DNA of 64,000 nucleotides from Celeribacter baekdonensis. Its GTDB lineage: Bacteria > Pseudomonadota > Alphaproteobacteria > Rhodobacterales > Rhodobacteraceae. The stretch is from positions 3,522,786 to 3,586,785 of the forward strand of contig NZ_CP028475.1 in assembly GCF_003047105.1 (NCBI RefSeq). The letters are read 5' to 3'. Position 1 is the stretch's first letter. Each line of letters opens with the position of its first letter. Both the position numbers and the translations under genes were made by a program. Of this stretch, positions 28,991-37,836 are shown in pieces. The notes below the pieces were generated by a model that saw only the letters and a list, made by a program, of their open reading frames with translations, was not told the origin of the DNA and did no database searches.

Positions 28991-29074
28991 CGCGCCTGAC
29001 ACTAGGGGTGGGGGCGTGAAACGCGCCCTCCCCTGGGGGAGGGGCAGGCGCGTGCCCAAATCAAAGATTTGGGC
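28991..29074. repeat. Two-hairpin palindromic repeat, copy B
   Basis: Outer arms CGCGCCTG (28991-28998) and CAGGCGCG (29045-29052) enclose an inner palindrome CCCTCCCC-TG-GGGGAGGG (29027-29044, left arm partly offset). Beside it stands a perfect hairpin GCCCAAATC-AAA-GATTTGGGC (29054-29074). The architecture equals copy A at 13657-13714 but in opposite orientation. It separates the rhodanese gene from the convergent accessory gene downstream of uvrB. Confidence 0.78.
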
Positions 29075-29089
29075 AATTACGTCTCTGTT

Positions 29090-29701
29090 TTAGAGGTTCT
29101 TCAACCAATCGTAGAAAACTGTACCATACGTACTTTGAAGAGAGCCCCAAAGCAGAAGAAAAACTTCAAGCCTCCAGATCAATTTCGTCCATGGTTGAAG
29201 AGTCTTCTGGGCATTTATGTACTGATTTTCGAATTCAGAAAGCTGACCTAGAAGTTCCTTTGAACGCTCCTCAACTGTCGAATTGTTTCTTCTACGTTCA
29301 ATATCTCTGCAAAATTCTTCAATTAATGCATCGTCGTTTTCGATAAACGGGTTTTCTTGACCTAGGTGCTTATTTATTTGAGCTATTTGACTGGCATGCA
29401 TATCAAAAGTCAGGTTTAGGCTTTCTCTCTGAAGATTATCCCATTGAAAAAATAGTTTGTGAAATTTTGCTGAGCGCGCATTTTCCCATTGGTCGCGCGA
29501 AGCAATATATTTTTCTCGACTTCGAGAAAGATTGTAGATCGCGTAGACCATTATTAGGCCGCCGATGCGTGCAAACCCTTCAGCGGTTTTTGAGTGAAAA
29601 GCGTTAACGGATAAAATTCCGAAAAAAATCATCGGCAAACTGGCGAACAAAATTTGGCGAAGATGCTTGTCCCATATTTTACGGACATCAGGCGACTTCA
29701 C
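29090..29701 (-). CDS. AT-rich accessory membrane protein with coiled-coil middle, unknown function
   Basis: A 203-residue protein I cannot assign. It has two N-terminal membrane helices (about 15-33 and 43-58), a charged helical middle (60-165) that looks cytoplasmic and coiled-coil-like, and a hydrophobic segment near 175-192. Base composition is much more AT-rich than uvrB. The GTG start overlaps the uvrB TGA (GTGA) and has GGGGGAAGAGG upstream inside uvrB, so it is translated from the uvrB message. Its 3' end lies next to repeat copy B. It resembles small membrane proteins of accessory regions, but no partner is visible. Confidence 0.7.
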   Translation of the reverse strand: MKSPDVRKIWDKHLRQILFASLPMIFFGILSVNAFHSKTAEGFARIGGLIMVYAIYNLSRSREKYIASRDQWENARSAKFHKLFFQWDNLQRESLNLTFDMHASQIAQINKHLGQENPFIENDDALIEEFCRDIERRRNNSTVEERSKELLGQLSEFENQYINAQKTLQPWTKLIWRLEVFLLLWGSLQSTYGTVFYDWLKNL

Positions 29702-31884
29702 CGCCTCTTCCCCCGTCCAGCTTTACCACCCCGCATTCCCGGTCTCCCTGCCGTACTCCGACCACTCGCCGCCTTCGCGCTGACGACGGCCTCGTCCACC
29801 GCCGATTGCCGCGCCATCGGGTCGTCGTGCAGCACCAGATCGACGGTTTCCAGCCGCTTGATCTCGTCGCGCAGACGCGCCGCTTCTTCGAATTCCAAAT
29901 TCTCCGCCGCCTTGCGCATGTCGGTTTTCAGCCCGTCCAACACCGCCTGCAAATTCTGTCCGGCCTGCGCTTTGTCCACCGTCGCGGTGACGCGGTTCAT
30001 GTCCACATCGCCTTTGTACAGCCCGGCCAAAATATCCTCGACGTTCTTTTTGACCGTCGCGGGGGTGATGCCGTGGGCCTTGTTATAAGCGATCTGTTTG
30101 TCGCGCCGCCGTTCGGTTTCCCCCATGGCGCGTTCCATCGAGCCGGTGATTTTATCAGCGTAGAGGATCACCCGCCCCTCAACGTTGCGCGCGGCGCGGC
30201 CGATGGTTTGGATGAGGGAGGTTTCCGAGCGCAAAAAGCCCTCTTTGTCGGCGTCCAAAATGGCCACAAGCCCACATTCCGGGATGTCCAAGCCCTCGCG
30301 CAACAGGTTGATCCCGATCAGCACGTCAAATGCCCCAAGCCGCAGATCGCGCAGAATTTCGATCCGTTCAATCGTATCAATTTCCGAGTGCATATAGCGC
30401 ACGCGAACGCCCTGGTCGTGCAGATACTCGGTCAGGTCCTCGGCCATGCGTTTGGTCAGCGTTGTGACCAAAACCCGGTTGCCCTTGGCCGCTTGGCGTT
30501 TGGCCTCATGCATCAAATCGTCGACCTGCGTGTCCACCGGACGGATCTCGATCACCGGGTCCAAAAGCCCGGTGGGGCGAATGATTTGTTCGACAAATAC
30601 GCCGCCCGATTGCTCCAATTCCCAATCTTTCGGGGTCGCGGACACAAACACAGATTGCGGTCGCATCGCGTCCCATTCCTCGAATTTCAGCGGCCGGTTG
30701 TCCATACAGGACGGCAGGCGAAAGCCATGTTCGGCCAACGTCATTTTGCGCCGAAAGTCACCGCGATACATACCGCCGATTTGCGGCACGGAGACGTGGG
30801 ACTCATCAGCAAACACGATGGCGTTGTCGGGGATAAATTCGAACAGGGTGGGGGGCGGCTCGCCCGGCGCGCGGCCCGTCAAATAGCGCGAATAGTTCTC
30901 GATCCCGTTGCAAAACCCCGAGGCTTCCAACATCTCAAGGTCGAAATTGGTGCGCTGCTCCAACCGCTGCGCCTCCAAGAGTTTGCCCTCATTGTTGAAC
31001 TGGTCGAGCCGGACCCGCAGCTCTTTTTTGATGCCTTGGATCGCCTGTTTGATCGTCGGTTTCGGCGTCACATAATGCGAATTGGCGTAGACGCGGATCT
31101 GCTCAAAGCTATCGGTTTTCTTGCCAGTGAGCGGATCAAACTCGGTGATCGCCTCCAATTCTTCGCCAAAAAACGACAGTTTCCACGCCCGATCGTCCAA
31201 GTGGGCGGGCCAAATCTCAAGACTGTCACCGCGCACACGAAACGAGCCGCGCTCAAACGCCTGATCGTTGCGGCGGTATTGTTGTTCGACCAAATCGCCC
31301 ATGATCTGACGCTGATCATATTCTTTGCCGACCTCCAAATCCATCGTCATTGCCATGTAAAGCTCTGGCGACCCGAGACCGTAAATGCAGGACACGGAGG
31401 CCACGATGATCACATCGTCGCGCTCCAAAAGCGCGCGCGTTGCGGCGTGGCGCATGCGGTCGATCTGTTCGTTGATCTGGCTTTCTTTCTCGATGAACGT
31501 GTCGGAGCGCGCGACATAGGCTTCGGGTTGGTAATAGTCGTAGTAGGAGACGAAATATTCGACGGCGTTTTCGGGGAAAAAGCCTTTGAATTCGCCGTAA
31601 AGCTGGGCGGCGAGGGTTTTATTTGGAGCCAAGATGATCGCCGGGCGTTGCGTCGCCTCGATCACTTTCGCCATGGTAAAGGTCTTGCCCGTGCCCGTCG
31701 CGCCCAAAAGCACCTGATCGCGGTCGCCCGCCTCCAGTCCGCTTGAGAGCTCTTTGATCGCTGTCGGTTGGTCCCCCGAGGGTTCGAACTCGCTGTGCAA
31801 CACAAACCGTTTGCCGCCTTCCAATTTTGGGCGCAGTTTTAAGTCCGGGTGCGGGCTGTGCAGGATTGGCGTGTCCATCGGCAT
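29698..31884 (-). CDS. uvrB: Excinuclease ABC subunit B
   Basis: The DNA-damage-recognition helicase of nucleotide excision repair, 728 residues. Motifs include Walker [11 protein letters not shown], the beta-hairpin region [10 protein letters not shown], helicase motifs FADESHV and [10 protein letters not shown], and the C-terminal UVR motif ([17 protein letters not shown]) that contacts UvrC. I prefer ATG 31884 because AAGGAG lies eight bases upstream; the frame is open back to TTG 31974. The tail AGRGKRR ends in the TGA that overlaps the next gene. I see no clear SOS operator. Confidence 0.95.
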   Translation of the reverse strand: MPMDTPILHSPHPDLKLRPKLEGGKRFVLHSEFEPSGDQPTAIKELSSGLEAGDRDQVLLGATGTGKTFTMAKVIEATQRPAIILAPNKTLAAQLYGEFKGFFPENAVEYFVSYYDYYQPEAYVARSDTFIEKESQINEQIDRMRHAATRALLERDDVIIVASVSCIYGLGSPELYMAMTMDLEVGKEYDQRQIMGDLVEQQYRRNDQAFERGSFRVRGDSLEIWPAHLDDRAWKLSFFGEELEAITEFDPLTGKKTDSFEQIRVYANSHYVTPKPTIKQAIQGIKKELRVRLDQFNNEGKLLEAQRLEQRTNFDLEMLEASGFCNGIENYSRYLTGRAPGEPPPTLFEFIPDNAIVFADESHVSVPQIGGMYRGDFRRKMTLAEHGFRLPSCMDNRPLKFEEWDAMRPQSVFVSATPKDWELEQSGGVFVEQIIRPTGLLDPVIEIRPVDTQVDDLMHEAKRQAAKGNRVLVTTLTKRMAEDLTEYLHDQGVRVRYMHSEIDTIERIEILRDLRLGAFDVLIGINLLREGLDIPECGLVAILDADKEGFLRSETSLIQTIGRAARNVEGRVILYADKITGSMERAMGETERRRDKQIAYNKAHGITPATVKKNVEDILAGLYKGDVDMNRVTATVDKAQAGQNLQAVLDGLKTDMRKAAENLEFEEAARLRDEIKRLETVDLVLHDDPMARQSAVDEAVVSAKAASGRSTAGRPGMRGGKAGRGKRR

Positions 31885-32122
31885 TGGGCAGAACTCCTTG
31901 GCGTCCATTCCGGTTTCGAGAGCGTTGCGAAGCGCTTTATGGGCATAGATGATCCCTTTTTGTTCACCTTTCAAGTCTCGCAGGGCAGAACGGTGGGTTT
32001 TGCCTGGCTCTATGGGAAGGTTAATAAAGGGTTACCACTTTAGCGCGATTTTTATGATTATAAAAACAACTTTAAGAATATTAATCCTTGCGCAGGGCCG
32101 GTGCGGATTCTAGTCTGATCTT

Positions 32123-32246
32123 GCAAGCAGCAGAACAGACTGTCCCGGCCTTGGGTGCACCACCCACCCCACCCCTCGCTCTCCACCCTTGGCCGGGCAG
32201 TCACCCCTCCAAGCCCGTCCTCTTTGTCTCTAAGTGGGCGGGTTTT
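32123..32246 (+). ncRNA. Candidate structured small RNA
   Basis: In the 490-base gap between uvrB and the NDUFS4-like gene, a strong secondary structure is followed by a terminator. GACTG, CCCGGCC and GGGTG (32138-32157) pair with CACCC, GGCCGGG and CAGTC (32184-32202), giving 17 base pairs with one bulged base and a two-by-two internal loop. The 26-base hairpin loop is C-rich and could pair with G-rich Shine-Dalgarno sequences. A promoter-like TTGCGC (32088) with TAGTCT (32111) at 17-base spacing predicts a start near 32123. No Rfam family is recognised; a leader of the downstream gene is the alternative. Confidence 0.5.
32211..32246 (+). terminator. Terminator of the candidate small RNA
   Basis: CCCGTCC (32214-32220) pairs with GGGCGGG (32236-32242), with one G-U pair, and is followed by TTTT. 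Confidence 0.65.
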
Positions 32247-32376
32247 GCTTGAACCCGGCACAACTTCTCCGGTTGGATGTTCCCGCATGCCGATCTCGGT
32301 GGTGACAAATGCGCGAAGGGCTTGAAACGGCGCACGGAAACGGGGATAAGGCATCAAGGCAAAAAGGAGTCTCTCG

Positions 32377-32688
32377 ATGCGCGCTCGTATCTATCAGCCC
32401 GCCCGAAATGCGATGCAATCCGGGCAAGGTAAGACCAAACATTGGCTTCTCGATTACGCGCCCGCAGCCGCGCGCGACATCGACCCGTTGATGGGTTGGA
32501 CCTCGTCAAGTGATACTCAGACCCAAGTGCGCATGAGCTTTGACAGCAAAGAGGCCGCCATCGCCTACGCAGATCAGCACGGTCTCGATTATGTCGTGCA
32601 AGAGCCCAAAACCCGCGCGCCTGTCGTGCGTCCCGGCGGTTACGGCGAAAACTTCGCAACCAACCGCCGCGAGCCTTGGTCGCACTGA
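32377..32688 (+). CDS. NDUFS4-like complex I accessory subunit
   Basis: A 103-residue member of the ETC complex I (NDUFS4/18-kDa) family, found in alphaproteobacteria and mitochondria. Recognisable motifs are [56 protein letters not shown] and [15 protein letters not shown]. It binds the peripheral arm of NADH:quinone oxidoreductase on the cytoplasmic side. ATG 32377 follows AAAGGAG. The gene stands alone upstream of tRNA-Arg, away from the nuo operon, as is common in this order. Confidence 0.93.
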   Translation: MRARIYQPARNAMQSGQGKTKHWLLDYAPAAARDIDPLMGWTSSSDTQTQVRMSFDSKEAAIAYADQHGLDYVVQEPKTRAPVVRPGGYGENFATNRREPWSH

Positions 32689-32772
32689 TCCGCGATATTG
32701 ATGCGACTTTCAAAGCGCGGACACTCACGCCGCGCTTTTGTGACCTCATTTCTTTGGCCCATGGCCACATGC

Positions 32773-32850
32773 GGTCCCTTAGCTCAACTGGATAGAGCAG
32801 CTGACTTCTAATCAGCAGGTTTGGGGTTCGAGTCCTCAAGGGATCGCCAA
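32773..32850 (+). tRNA. tRNA-Arg (anticodon TCT)
   Basis: The cloverleaf folds as follows: acceptor GGTCCCT with AGGGATC, D stem GCTC/GAGC, anticodon stem GCTGA/TCAGC with loop CTTCTAA (anticodon TCT), T stem TGGGG/CCTCA with TTCGAGT, discriminator G and encoded CCA (32848-32850). It reads AGA codons. The block downstream is accessory, so it may be an integration site, but I found no duplicated 3' end. Confidence 0.95.
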
Positions 32851-33277
32851 TTTTATTATTTTAAAACAATGGCATAGTGGATTTTTCGCAGTGTGAAGCT
32901 TGGGCGAAAATTTTACCGGAAGCAATCCGGAAGCACTGTACCAAAGAAAACTGTACCAAAGAAAATGGTGTGATTTCGGGTAACAGGTGAACGGGGTTAT
33001 CGGCCCTTTGCCAAGATGGTCATTGCTGCGGCGTAGCTTTGCCAAAGCGGTATTTCGTCCCCCTGCGCAGCATCATCAAGCAGGCCAAACTCGGCTATGC
33101 GTATTCTCCGGGCTTCGCCGCGCCAAACAAACAGTGCTCATTTAACGGCAGAATATCCGGACATCATTGTTCGGCCCCTATAGGGCAGAAATCTTGGTTC
33201 AATGGCTGCGCTGCATTGACCGGAAAGTTGCTCGGATACACGGAACAACCTTCCACATATTTAAACATTGCAAGTAA
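32851..33277. other. Gap after tRNA-Arg with short tandem repeats
   Basis: No gene is supported in these 427 bases. CCGGAAGCA occurs at 32916-32924 and 32927-32935. It is followed by CTGTACCAAAGAAAA at 32936-32950 and again at 32951-32965. Farther on, short frames on both strands resemble the remains of a decayed gene, which I cannot name. Confidence 0.5.
32916..32965. repeat. Adjacent direct repeats (9-base and 15-base units)
   Basis: CCGGAAGCA is repeated with an 11-base period, then CTGTACCAAAGAAAA is present as two perfect tandem copies. They lie 66 bases after the tRNA-Arg gene. Confidence 0.85.
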
Positions 33278-36094
33278 TCAGAACTGCATTTTGTAACCCA
33301 AGCTCACCCCGAAACTTTCAAATCCACCGGCACCGATGCCGTCGTAGAAGGTCGCGGCGTTGAACGTTCGGGTGGCGGACAACATGCGGTTCACCCCCAA
33401 CTCGACCCGCATGCGACCGCCTTCGTAATCTGGCGAAACCGTGGAGGCAAATCCGCTGCCGCCGGTCTGCGACCAGATGCCAGACACCCCGCCCAACAGC
33501 GTAAGCTCACCCGAGATCACCGGAATGTCCCGTTTGAAATCCAGACCGATTTCGATCTGCCCAAGGTTGATGTCCTGTCCGGGAATGGTGTTGCCCAGAC
33601 TGTCGACATAGCTGTGCTGGTCGTCCGCCACATAAGATGCATCGAAGAACGGATACAGGGTTGTGGTTGACCCATATGCATACTCGCCTGTCACTTTGAA
33701 CTGCGCCAGCACGCGAGTGGTGTCGAAGTCGTCTTCGTAGGTTCCGAATGGAGAGATCGTATTGCTGGTCTCGCCGTACAAAAGCCGTCCTTCGAAATAG
33801 AGCGGTTGCCCGGCGCTTTTGGCGACGAAATAGGGGCCGACCATCCAACCTGTGCCGTCGACTGAGGCGTTGCCGGTGTCTTCTGACAGATGGTCAAACT
33901 GCAGCATTGCACCGATCAACAGGTTTTCGTTCACTTTCCGGTGGCTGCCCAAGGCACCAAACATATAACGGCTCTTGCTGGTTGTGTTTGACGACCAGGA
34001 TCCCTGGGCCCGCATCCAGATCGGATCGTCCGGGTTGCTGGCAAAGTTGAACTGGCCCTGACCACGGGTGACATTCACATCGAACTCTCCCTGTGCCTGC
34101 CCCGACAGGAACCCAGTCAGACCGGGTTGGCTGCGGATCAGTTGGTTCGCCCGGGTCTGTATGAACGACGCAATCAATTCTTGCGTTTGCTCTACAGTGA
34201 CATCAGCAATATTGACGGAATTAGATGCGAGGTTCCCGTTGTTACCGGCATCGACAGCGGCATCCGCTGGAACAACAAGGGTGATGGCACCGCTGCCAGC
34301 AGCTCTCAGATGCGCCTGATAGACCGCACCACTGCCTGCGAGGCTGCTGACGGTCGCATTCGATGTCGTGATATCTGTACTTTCAAAGCCTGTTACGTCT
34401 TCTGAAAAGGTGATTGTTACCGTGAATGATGTCGTTGCGTTTACCGTAGTCGGCGCGCCGGTGATGTTGACAGTCGGCGCGGTGCCGTCAAACGTCGCCG
34501 TCACCTCGTTCGAGGCCGTGTTGTCATTGCCTGCCGCGTCGGTGAAGCTGCCCGCTCCGACCGACAGTGCGACCGTGCCATCGGCGAGAGGCGTCAGTGT
34601 CGCGGTGTAGCTGGTGCCCGATCCCGTGAGCGTCGCCGTCGCGTTCGTCAGGGTCAGATCGCCAACCTCAAAGTCGGTGCTGGCTTCGGACAGGGTGATG
34701 GCAGCAGTGTAGACGCCTGCCGTCGGACCCGTCAAAGCGCCGATGGTGACCGTGGGTGCCGTGCCGTCAAAGGTCGCGCCTTGTGTCGTCGACGCCGTGT
34801 TGCCATTGCCCGCCGCATCCTCGGCCACATCCGCAGGCACCGTCACGCTCAGCGCGCCATCCGCCTGCGGCGTCAGGTTCACAACATAGGTCGAACCGCT
34901 GCCCGACAGCGTCGCCGTGGCATTCACCACCGTCAGCTCTGCCGCAGCAAGCCCCGTGACCGCCTCCGAGAACGTCAGATTGGCAGTGTAAACACCCGCC
35001 ACCGGTCCGCTCAACGCACCCAGAGTCGCAGTCGGCGCGGTGCCGTCAAACGTCGCCGTCACCTCGTTCGAGGCCGTGTTGTCATTGCCTGCCGCGTCGG
35101 TGAAGCTGCCCGCTCCGACCGACAGTGCGACCGTGCCATCGGCGAGAGGCGTCAGTGTCGCGGTGTAGCTGGTGCCCGATCCCGTGAGCGTCGCCGTCGC
35201 GTTCGTCAGGGTCAGATCGCCAACCTCAAAGTCGGTGCTGGCTTCGGACAGGGTGATCACTGCCGTTTGATTTCCGTTCGCGGCACCAGTGAAGGCCGCG
35301 ATACTGACCGTTGGCGCGGTGAAATCTACTGAAAACGTCACATCATTTGAGGCGACCCAATTCCCAAGTCCTAAGCTGTCCGTAAAAGCGCCCTTTTGGA
35401 CTGACACATCGACCACCCCATCCGCGATCGGAGACAGAACTATGCTGTAGCTGCTACCGCTGCCGGACACTGTCGCTGTGGCGTTCGTCAACGTCAGGCT
35501 AGAGGATGTAAAATCAGAGCTGTTTTCTGACAGCGTTGCGATGACAGTATAGTCTCCGCTGCCGTCTGGCCCGCTTAGGCTGCCCAATGTGACTGTTGGC
35601 GCCGCATTGACAAGAGTTTGGCTGATCGTAACCGTCGTCCCTGTTGCTCCGCGAATTTCGGCGAGATAGGCGTAGCGATCACCATTGCCGGTCTCGGTCG
35701 CTTCAAACGAAAATCCGATGAAATCGCTGGCCGCGTAAGACCCTGACGCCCCTTGCTGAGTAAGAAGAGCAACATCTGCAAGACCACAGTTTGCTTCCAG
35801 ATTGGCCGTAGATAAAGGTGGAAAAGTGCCGGAAACGCTGCCTTCGAAAAAGCTTGCTCCGCCGGCCGCTTGGGTTGCTGTTGATCCACCGCTGGCGGGG
35901 CTGACGCGTGCCGATGCCAGTCCCCCATTCAGGTTATGGACGAAAGCCGTCAAGCGGCAAAAGGCATTCAAGCTTAAACTCTGGTCGCCACGCGACGGTG
36001 CATCAAAGGCCACAGCGGGCGATGCAAGGGCAAGCAGTGTGGTCAAGATAAGGGCGAGATACCCGATATAGACACTGTGGTGGTTTATACGCAT
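33278..36094 (-). CDS. Autotransporter with bacterial Ig-like (Big_12-type) repeats
   Basis: A 938-residue secreted protein. A signal peptide (HHSVYIGYLALILTTLLALASPAVA) is followed by a unique N-terminal domain of about 140 residues. Six or so Ig-like repeats of about 93 residues come next, each with a phrase like VTIGALTGP, ITLSEASTDFEVGDLTLTN and GSGTSYTATLTPLADGTV. The C-terminal 270 residues form a beta-barrel ending in GVSLGYKMQF, typical of type V autotransporters. ATG 36094 after GGAAGGACCCC gives the best signal peptide; the frame is open to 36133. It is probably an adhesin. Two repeats are identical over 229 bases, a sign of recent recombination. Confidence 0.85.
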   Translation of the reverse strand: MRINHHSVYIGYLALILTTLLALASPAVAFDAPSRGDQSLSLNAFCRLTAFVHNLNGGLASARVSPASGGSTATQAAGGASFFEGSVSGTFPPLSTANLEANCGLADVALLTQQGASGSYAASDFIGFSFEATETGNGDRYAYLAEIRGATGTTVTISQTLVNAAPTVTLGSLSGPDGSGDYTVIATLSENSSDFTSSSLTLTNATATVSGSGSSYSIVLSPIADGVVDVSVQKGAFTDSLGLGNWVASNDVTFSVDFTAPTVSIAAFTGAANGNQTAVITLSEASTDFEVGDLTLTNATATLTGSGTSYTATLTPLADGTVALSVGAGSFTDAAGNDNTASNEVTATFDGTAPTATLGALSGPVAGVYTANLTFSEAVTGLAAAELTVVNATATLSGSGSTYVVNLTPQADGALSVTVPADVAEDAAGNGNTASTTQGATFDGTAPTVTIGALTGPTAGVYTAAITLSEASTDFEVGDLTLTNATATLTGSGTSYTATLTPLADGTVALSVGAGSFTDAAGNDNTASNEVTATFDGTAPTVNITGAPTTVNATTSFTVTITFSEDVTGFESTDITTSNATVSSLAGSGAVYQAHLRAAGSGAITLVVPADAAVDAGNNGNLASNSVNIADVTVEQTQELIASFIQTRANQLIRSQPGLTGFLSGQAQGEFDVNVTRGQGQFNFASNPDDPIWMRAQGSWSSNTTSKSRYMFGALGSHRKVNENLLIGAMLQFDHLSEDTGNASVDGTGWMVGPYFVAKSAGQPLYFEGRLLYGETSNTISPFGTYEDDFDTTRVLAQFKVTGEYAYGSTTTLYPFFDASYVADDQHSYVDSLGNTIPGQDINLGQIEIGLDFKRDIPVISGELTLLGGVSGIWSQTGGSGFASTVSPDYEGGRMRVELGVNRMLSATRTFNAATFYDGIGAGGFESFGVSLGYKMQF
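34471..34699 (-). repeat. 229-bp perfect direct repeat within the autotransporter gene, copy 1
   Basis: Identical base for base to 35029-35257, at an offset of 558 bases (exactly two Ig-like units). It encodes most of one Ig-like domain. Perfect identity at synonymous positions points to recent duplication or gene conversion. Confidence 0.92.
35029..35257 (-). repeat. 229-bp perfect direct repeat within the autotransporter gene, copy 2
   Basis: Second copy of 34471-34699. Recombination between the two would delete or add two Ig-like domains in frame. Confidence 0.92.
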
Positions 36095-36588
36095 TTTCCG
36101 GGGTCCTTCCAGCATTCGAAATGCAGCGCCCAACGAAGGATGCCACTTGTTTCGACCGTGTTGCCCGGACCCAAAAACACCACAAATGGTGTATTGGGCA
36201 TATTAGTAACGTCGGTCTGATCGCCACAGGTCTTCAAGCACGGTTAAGAAAACCGACGCGCGACGTCAGGTCAATCGTCCTTTGTTCCGTCATAGCTCGA
36301 ATGCGGCTGCTGTGACCTATTTGCACGCTTGAAGGCTGGTCGCCGCAAACGCTTTAGTTTGAACCATTTTGCCTCGCGTGGAGGCCGCTCTGAGATATAA
36401 CGTTCCCTTTGGATGAGTGCCTCGCGGCATTCCGCATGTTCGATAGAATTTCGGCAAAGTGAGCTCAGCCTCAACCTTTTCTGAGGTTGCGTCCGGGAGG
36501 GGAAGCATGAACCAATCTGAACGGTTGCTTCCTCCCATCTAGACGAGCGAGTTTGCACGAGCAGCGAACGTCTGGTTTCTGCCCTTCT
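36095..36588. other. Intergenic region upstream of the autotransporter gene
   Basis: Nearly 500 bases between two minus-strand genes. The stretch next to the autotransporter should carry its promoter. A small stem-loop CAACCT/AGGTTG lies near 36473-36490. Short frames on the minus strand (36271-36558) have no family resemblance. Nothing else is recognised. Confidence 0.4.
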
Positions 36589-37651
36589 TTACCCCACAAA
36601 CCGATACCGCTCCTTCGCCTTGCTGAGCTTATTCGCGGCGCGTGCAGGGTCGGCCTGTCTCTCCGCCCGCAAGCGCTGACCCATGCGCTCCATGTCGTCT
36701 TGTCGGTCGTCGCTCTCGATGCCCTCAAGGGCGGCGAGCGTAGTGCAGTTGCCCACGGCGCGGGTCATCCTCAGTTTGATGTGGTCGGCCTTGTGGACTG
36801 CTTTCACCTTGTCCACGTCCAAATGGCTGCGCATTTCGCTCAGGTCCGTGTCGGCGTCTACCTTTGCCATGTCCCAAATCTCATGATTGGGCCAGCGGGC
36901 GCGGTTTGTGTCCATCGGGTCGGGGTCGCAATAGTGGATTTTCTCGAACGCTTCCGCGATTACATCGCTGAATTTGGCGTCGAAATCCTCCCATGTGGTG
37001 ATGCCCCAGCGGTCTTTCATGATCCGCTTGCCTGCCCGCGCTTCAACGCGCCAGATTTGGCTCTCTGAGCGGTCTTTCGGGTCCAGAGGGGGCAAGCCTT
37101 CGGCTTTGAGGCTTGCATTCCATATGTCCCACCAGATCGGCTTGCGCTTGTCAGTGATGTCCAACCGCTTGTCATAGAGGGTGATCGGCGCGGTTCGTGT
37201 GGCTGTGGATCACAAAATTTTCGGGCGTCGGCTCAAACTCTGGGGCCAGAATATCGACGCAAAAATCGGTGCGCCCGATGCTGACCTGATGCGGGCCATA
37301 GCGCACGCCCAGCCGTTCCAAGGTCTTGGCGGTATAGGCGCGGACCATGCCAAGCCCTTGGGTCGCCAAAAACAGCGAGCCGACAACAATGCGAATGCCC
37401 CAAGGATCGCGTGCATTCGGTTTCTTAAAGAACCATGTGACCGGCAGAGGCCCGCTTTGCAGGATAAAGCGATAGCCCTGCACGCCATGGGGCAACAGGT
37501 CAAAATCCGCGCCGCCATAGCTCACAGCGCGGGTTTCTCGGGCGTCCTCGGCCTCTTCGCGGATCGGGTCGAGATATTCGAACAGCTCGGGCGGAATATT
37601 GGCCTCAATCGACAGTTCCAGACGATCAAAGCCACGGTGAACGATGCGCAT
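36589..37651 (-). pseudogene. Broken mobile-element-type gene, possibly a replication initiator
   Basis: Two adjacent minus-strand frames appear to be halves of one gene. The first (37172-37651, 159 residues) starts MRIVHRGFDRLELSIEANIPPELFEYL and ends HSHTNRADHPL with TGA. The second (from about 37182 to 36589) continues LYDKRLDITDKRKPIWWDIWNASLKAEGLPPLDP and IWRVEARAGKRI. From memory, similar proteins of alphaproteobacterial integrated elements have an additional segment between these parts, so a small deletion with a frame change is likely. The fold resembles rolling-circle-type initiators, but I cannot verify catalytic residues, so the function is tentative. A striking hairpin lies directly upstream. 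Confidence 0.5.
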
Positions 37652-37682
37652 AGTTTTTCCTGTTTGTTGGGCAGTATTTCCA

Positions 37683-37710
37683 GAGGGGGGTGCTATAATG
37701 ATCCCCCCTC
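37683..37710. repeat. Eight-base-stem hairpin with TATAAT in the loop
   Basis: GAGGGGGG (37683-37690) pairs perfectly with CCCCCCTC (37703-37710). The 12-base loop TGCTATAATGAT contains a -10-like TATAAT. It lies 32 bases upstream of the broken initiator-like gene and could be an origin hairpin or a promoter element of the former mobile element. Confidence 0.6.
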
Positions 37711-37758
37711 ATTCGGCGGATGCCGCGCGCACCTTTCCAAGGTGGTTTTGAAGAGGTC

Positions 37759-37772
37759 GGGCGCAAGCGCCC
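37759..37772. repeat. GGGCGC-AA-GCGCCC hairpin
   Basis: A perfect six-base stem with a two-base loop between the small conserved gene and the initiator-like gene. No T run follows. Confidence 0.5.
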
Positions 37773-37810
37773 TTGAATGGTGCCTCCGGCGGGGCAGCGA
37801 TTGTTTTGGG

Positions 37811-37829
37811 GCCGGGCGTGACGCCCGGC
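37811..37829. terminator. GCCGGGCG-TGA-CGCCCGGC hairpin after the small gene
   Basis: A perfect eight-base stem lies seven bases after the stop of the small minus-strand gene. The minus-strand continuation is not T-rich, so termination is uncertain. Confidence 0.5.
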
Positions 37830-37836
37830 GCTCCAA

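Noticed and set aside
29806..31746. A 646-codon plus-strand frame opposite uvrB
   Set aside because: Antisense shadow of uvrB with no family motifs and an excess of His, Arg and Gln typical of shadow frames.
32773..32850. A duplicated tRNA 3' end marking an integrated island
   Set aside because: The terminal sequence of tRNA-Arg was not found again downstream in the window, so island borders cannot be set.
33039..33296. An 85-codon plus-strand frame after the tRNA
   Set aside because: It overlaps the 3' end of the autotransporter gene, has atypical composition and no family resemblance.
36317..36538. A 73-codon minus-strand frame upstream of the autotransporter
   Set aside because: Two overlapping frames are equally open and neither shows conserved motifs or a ribosome site.
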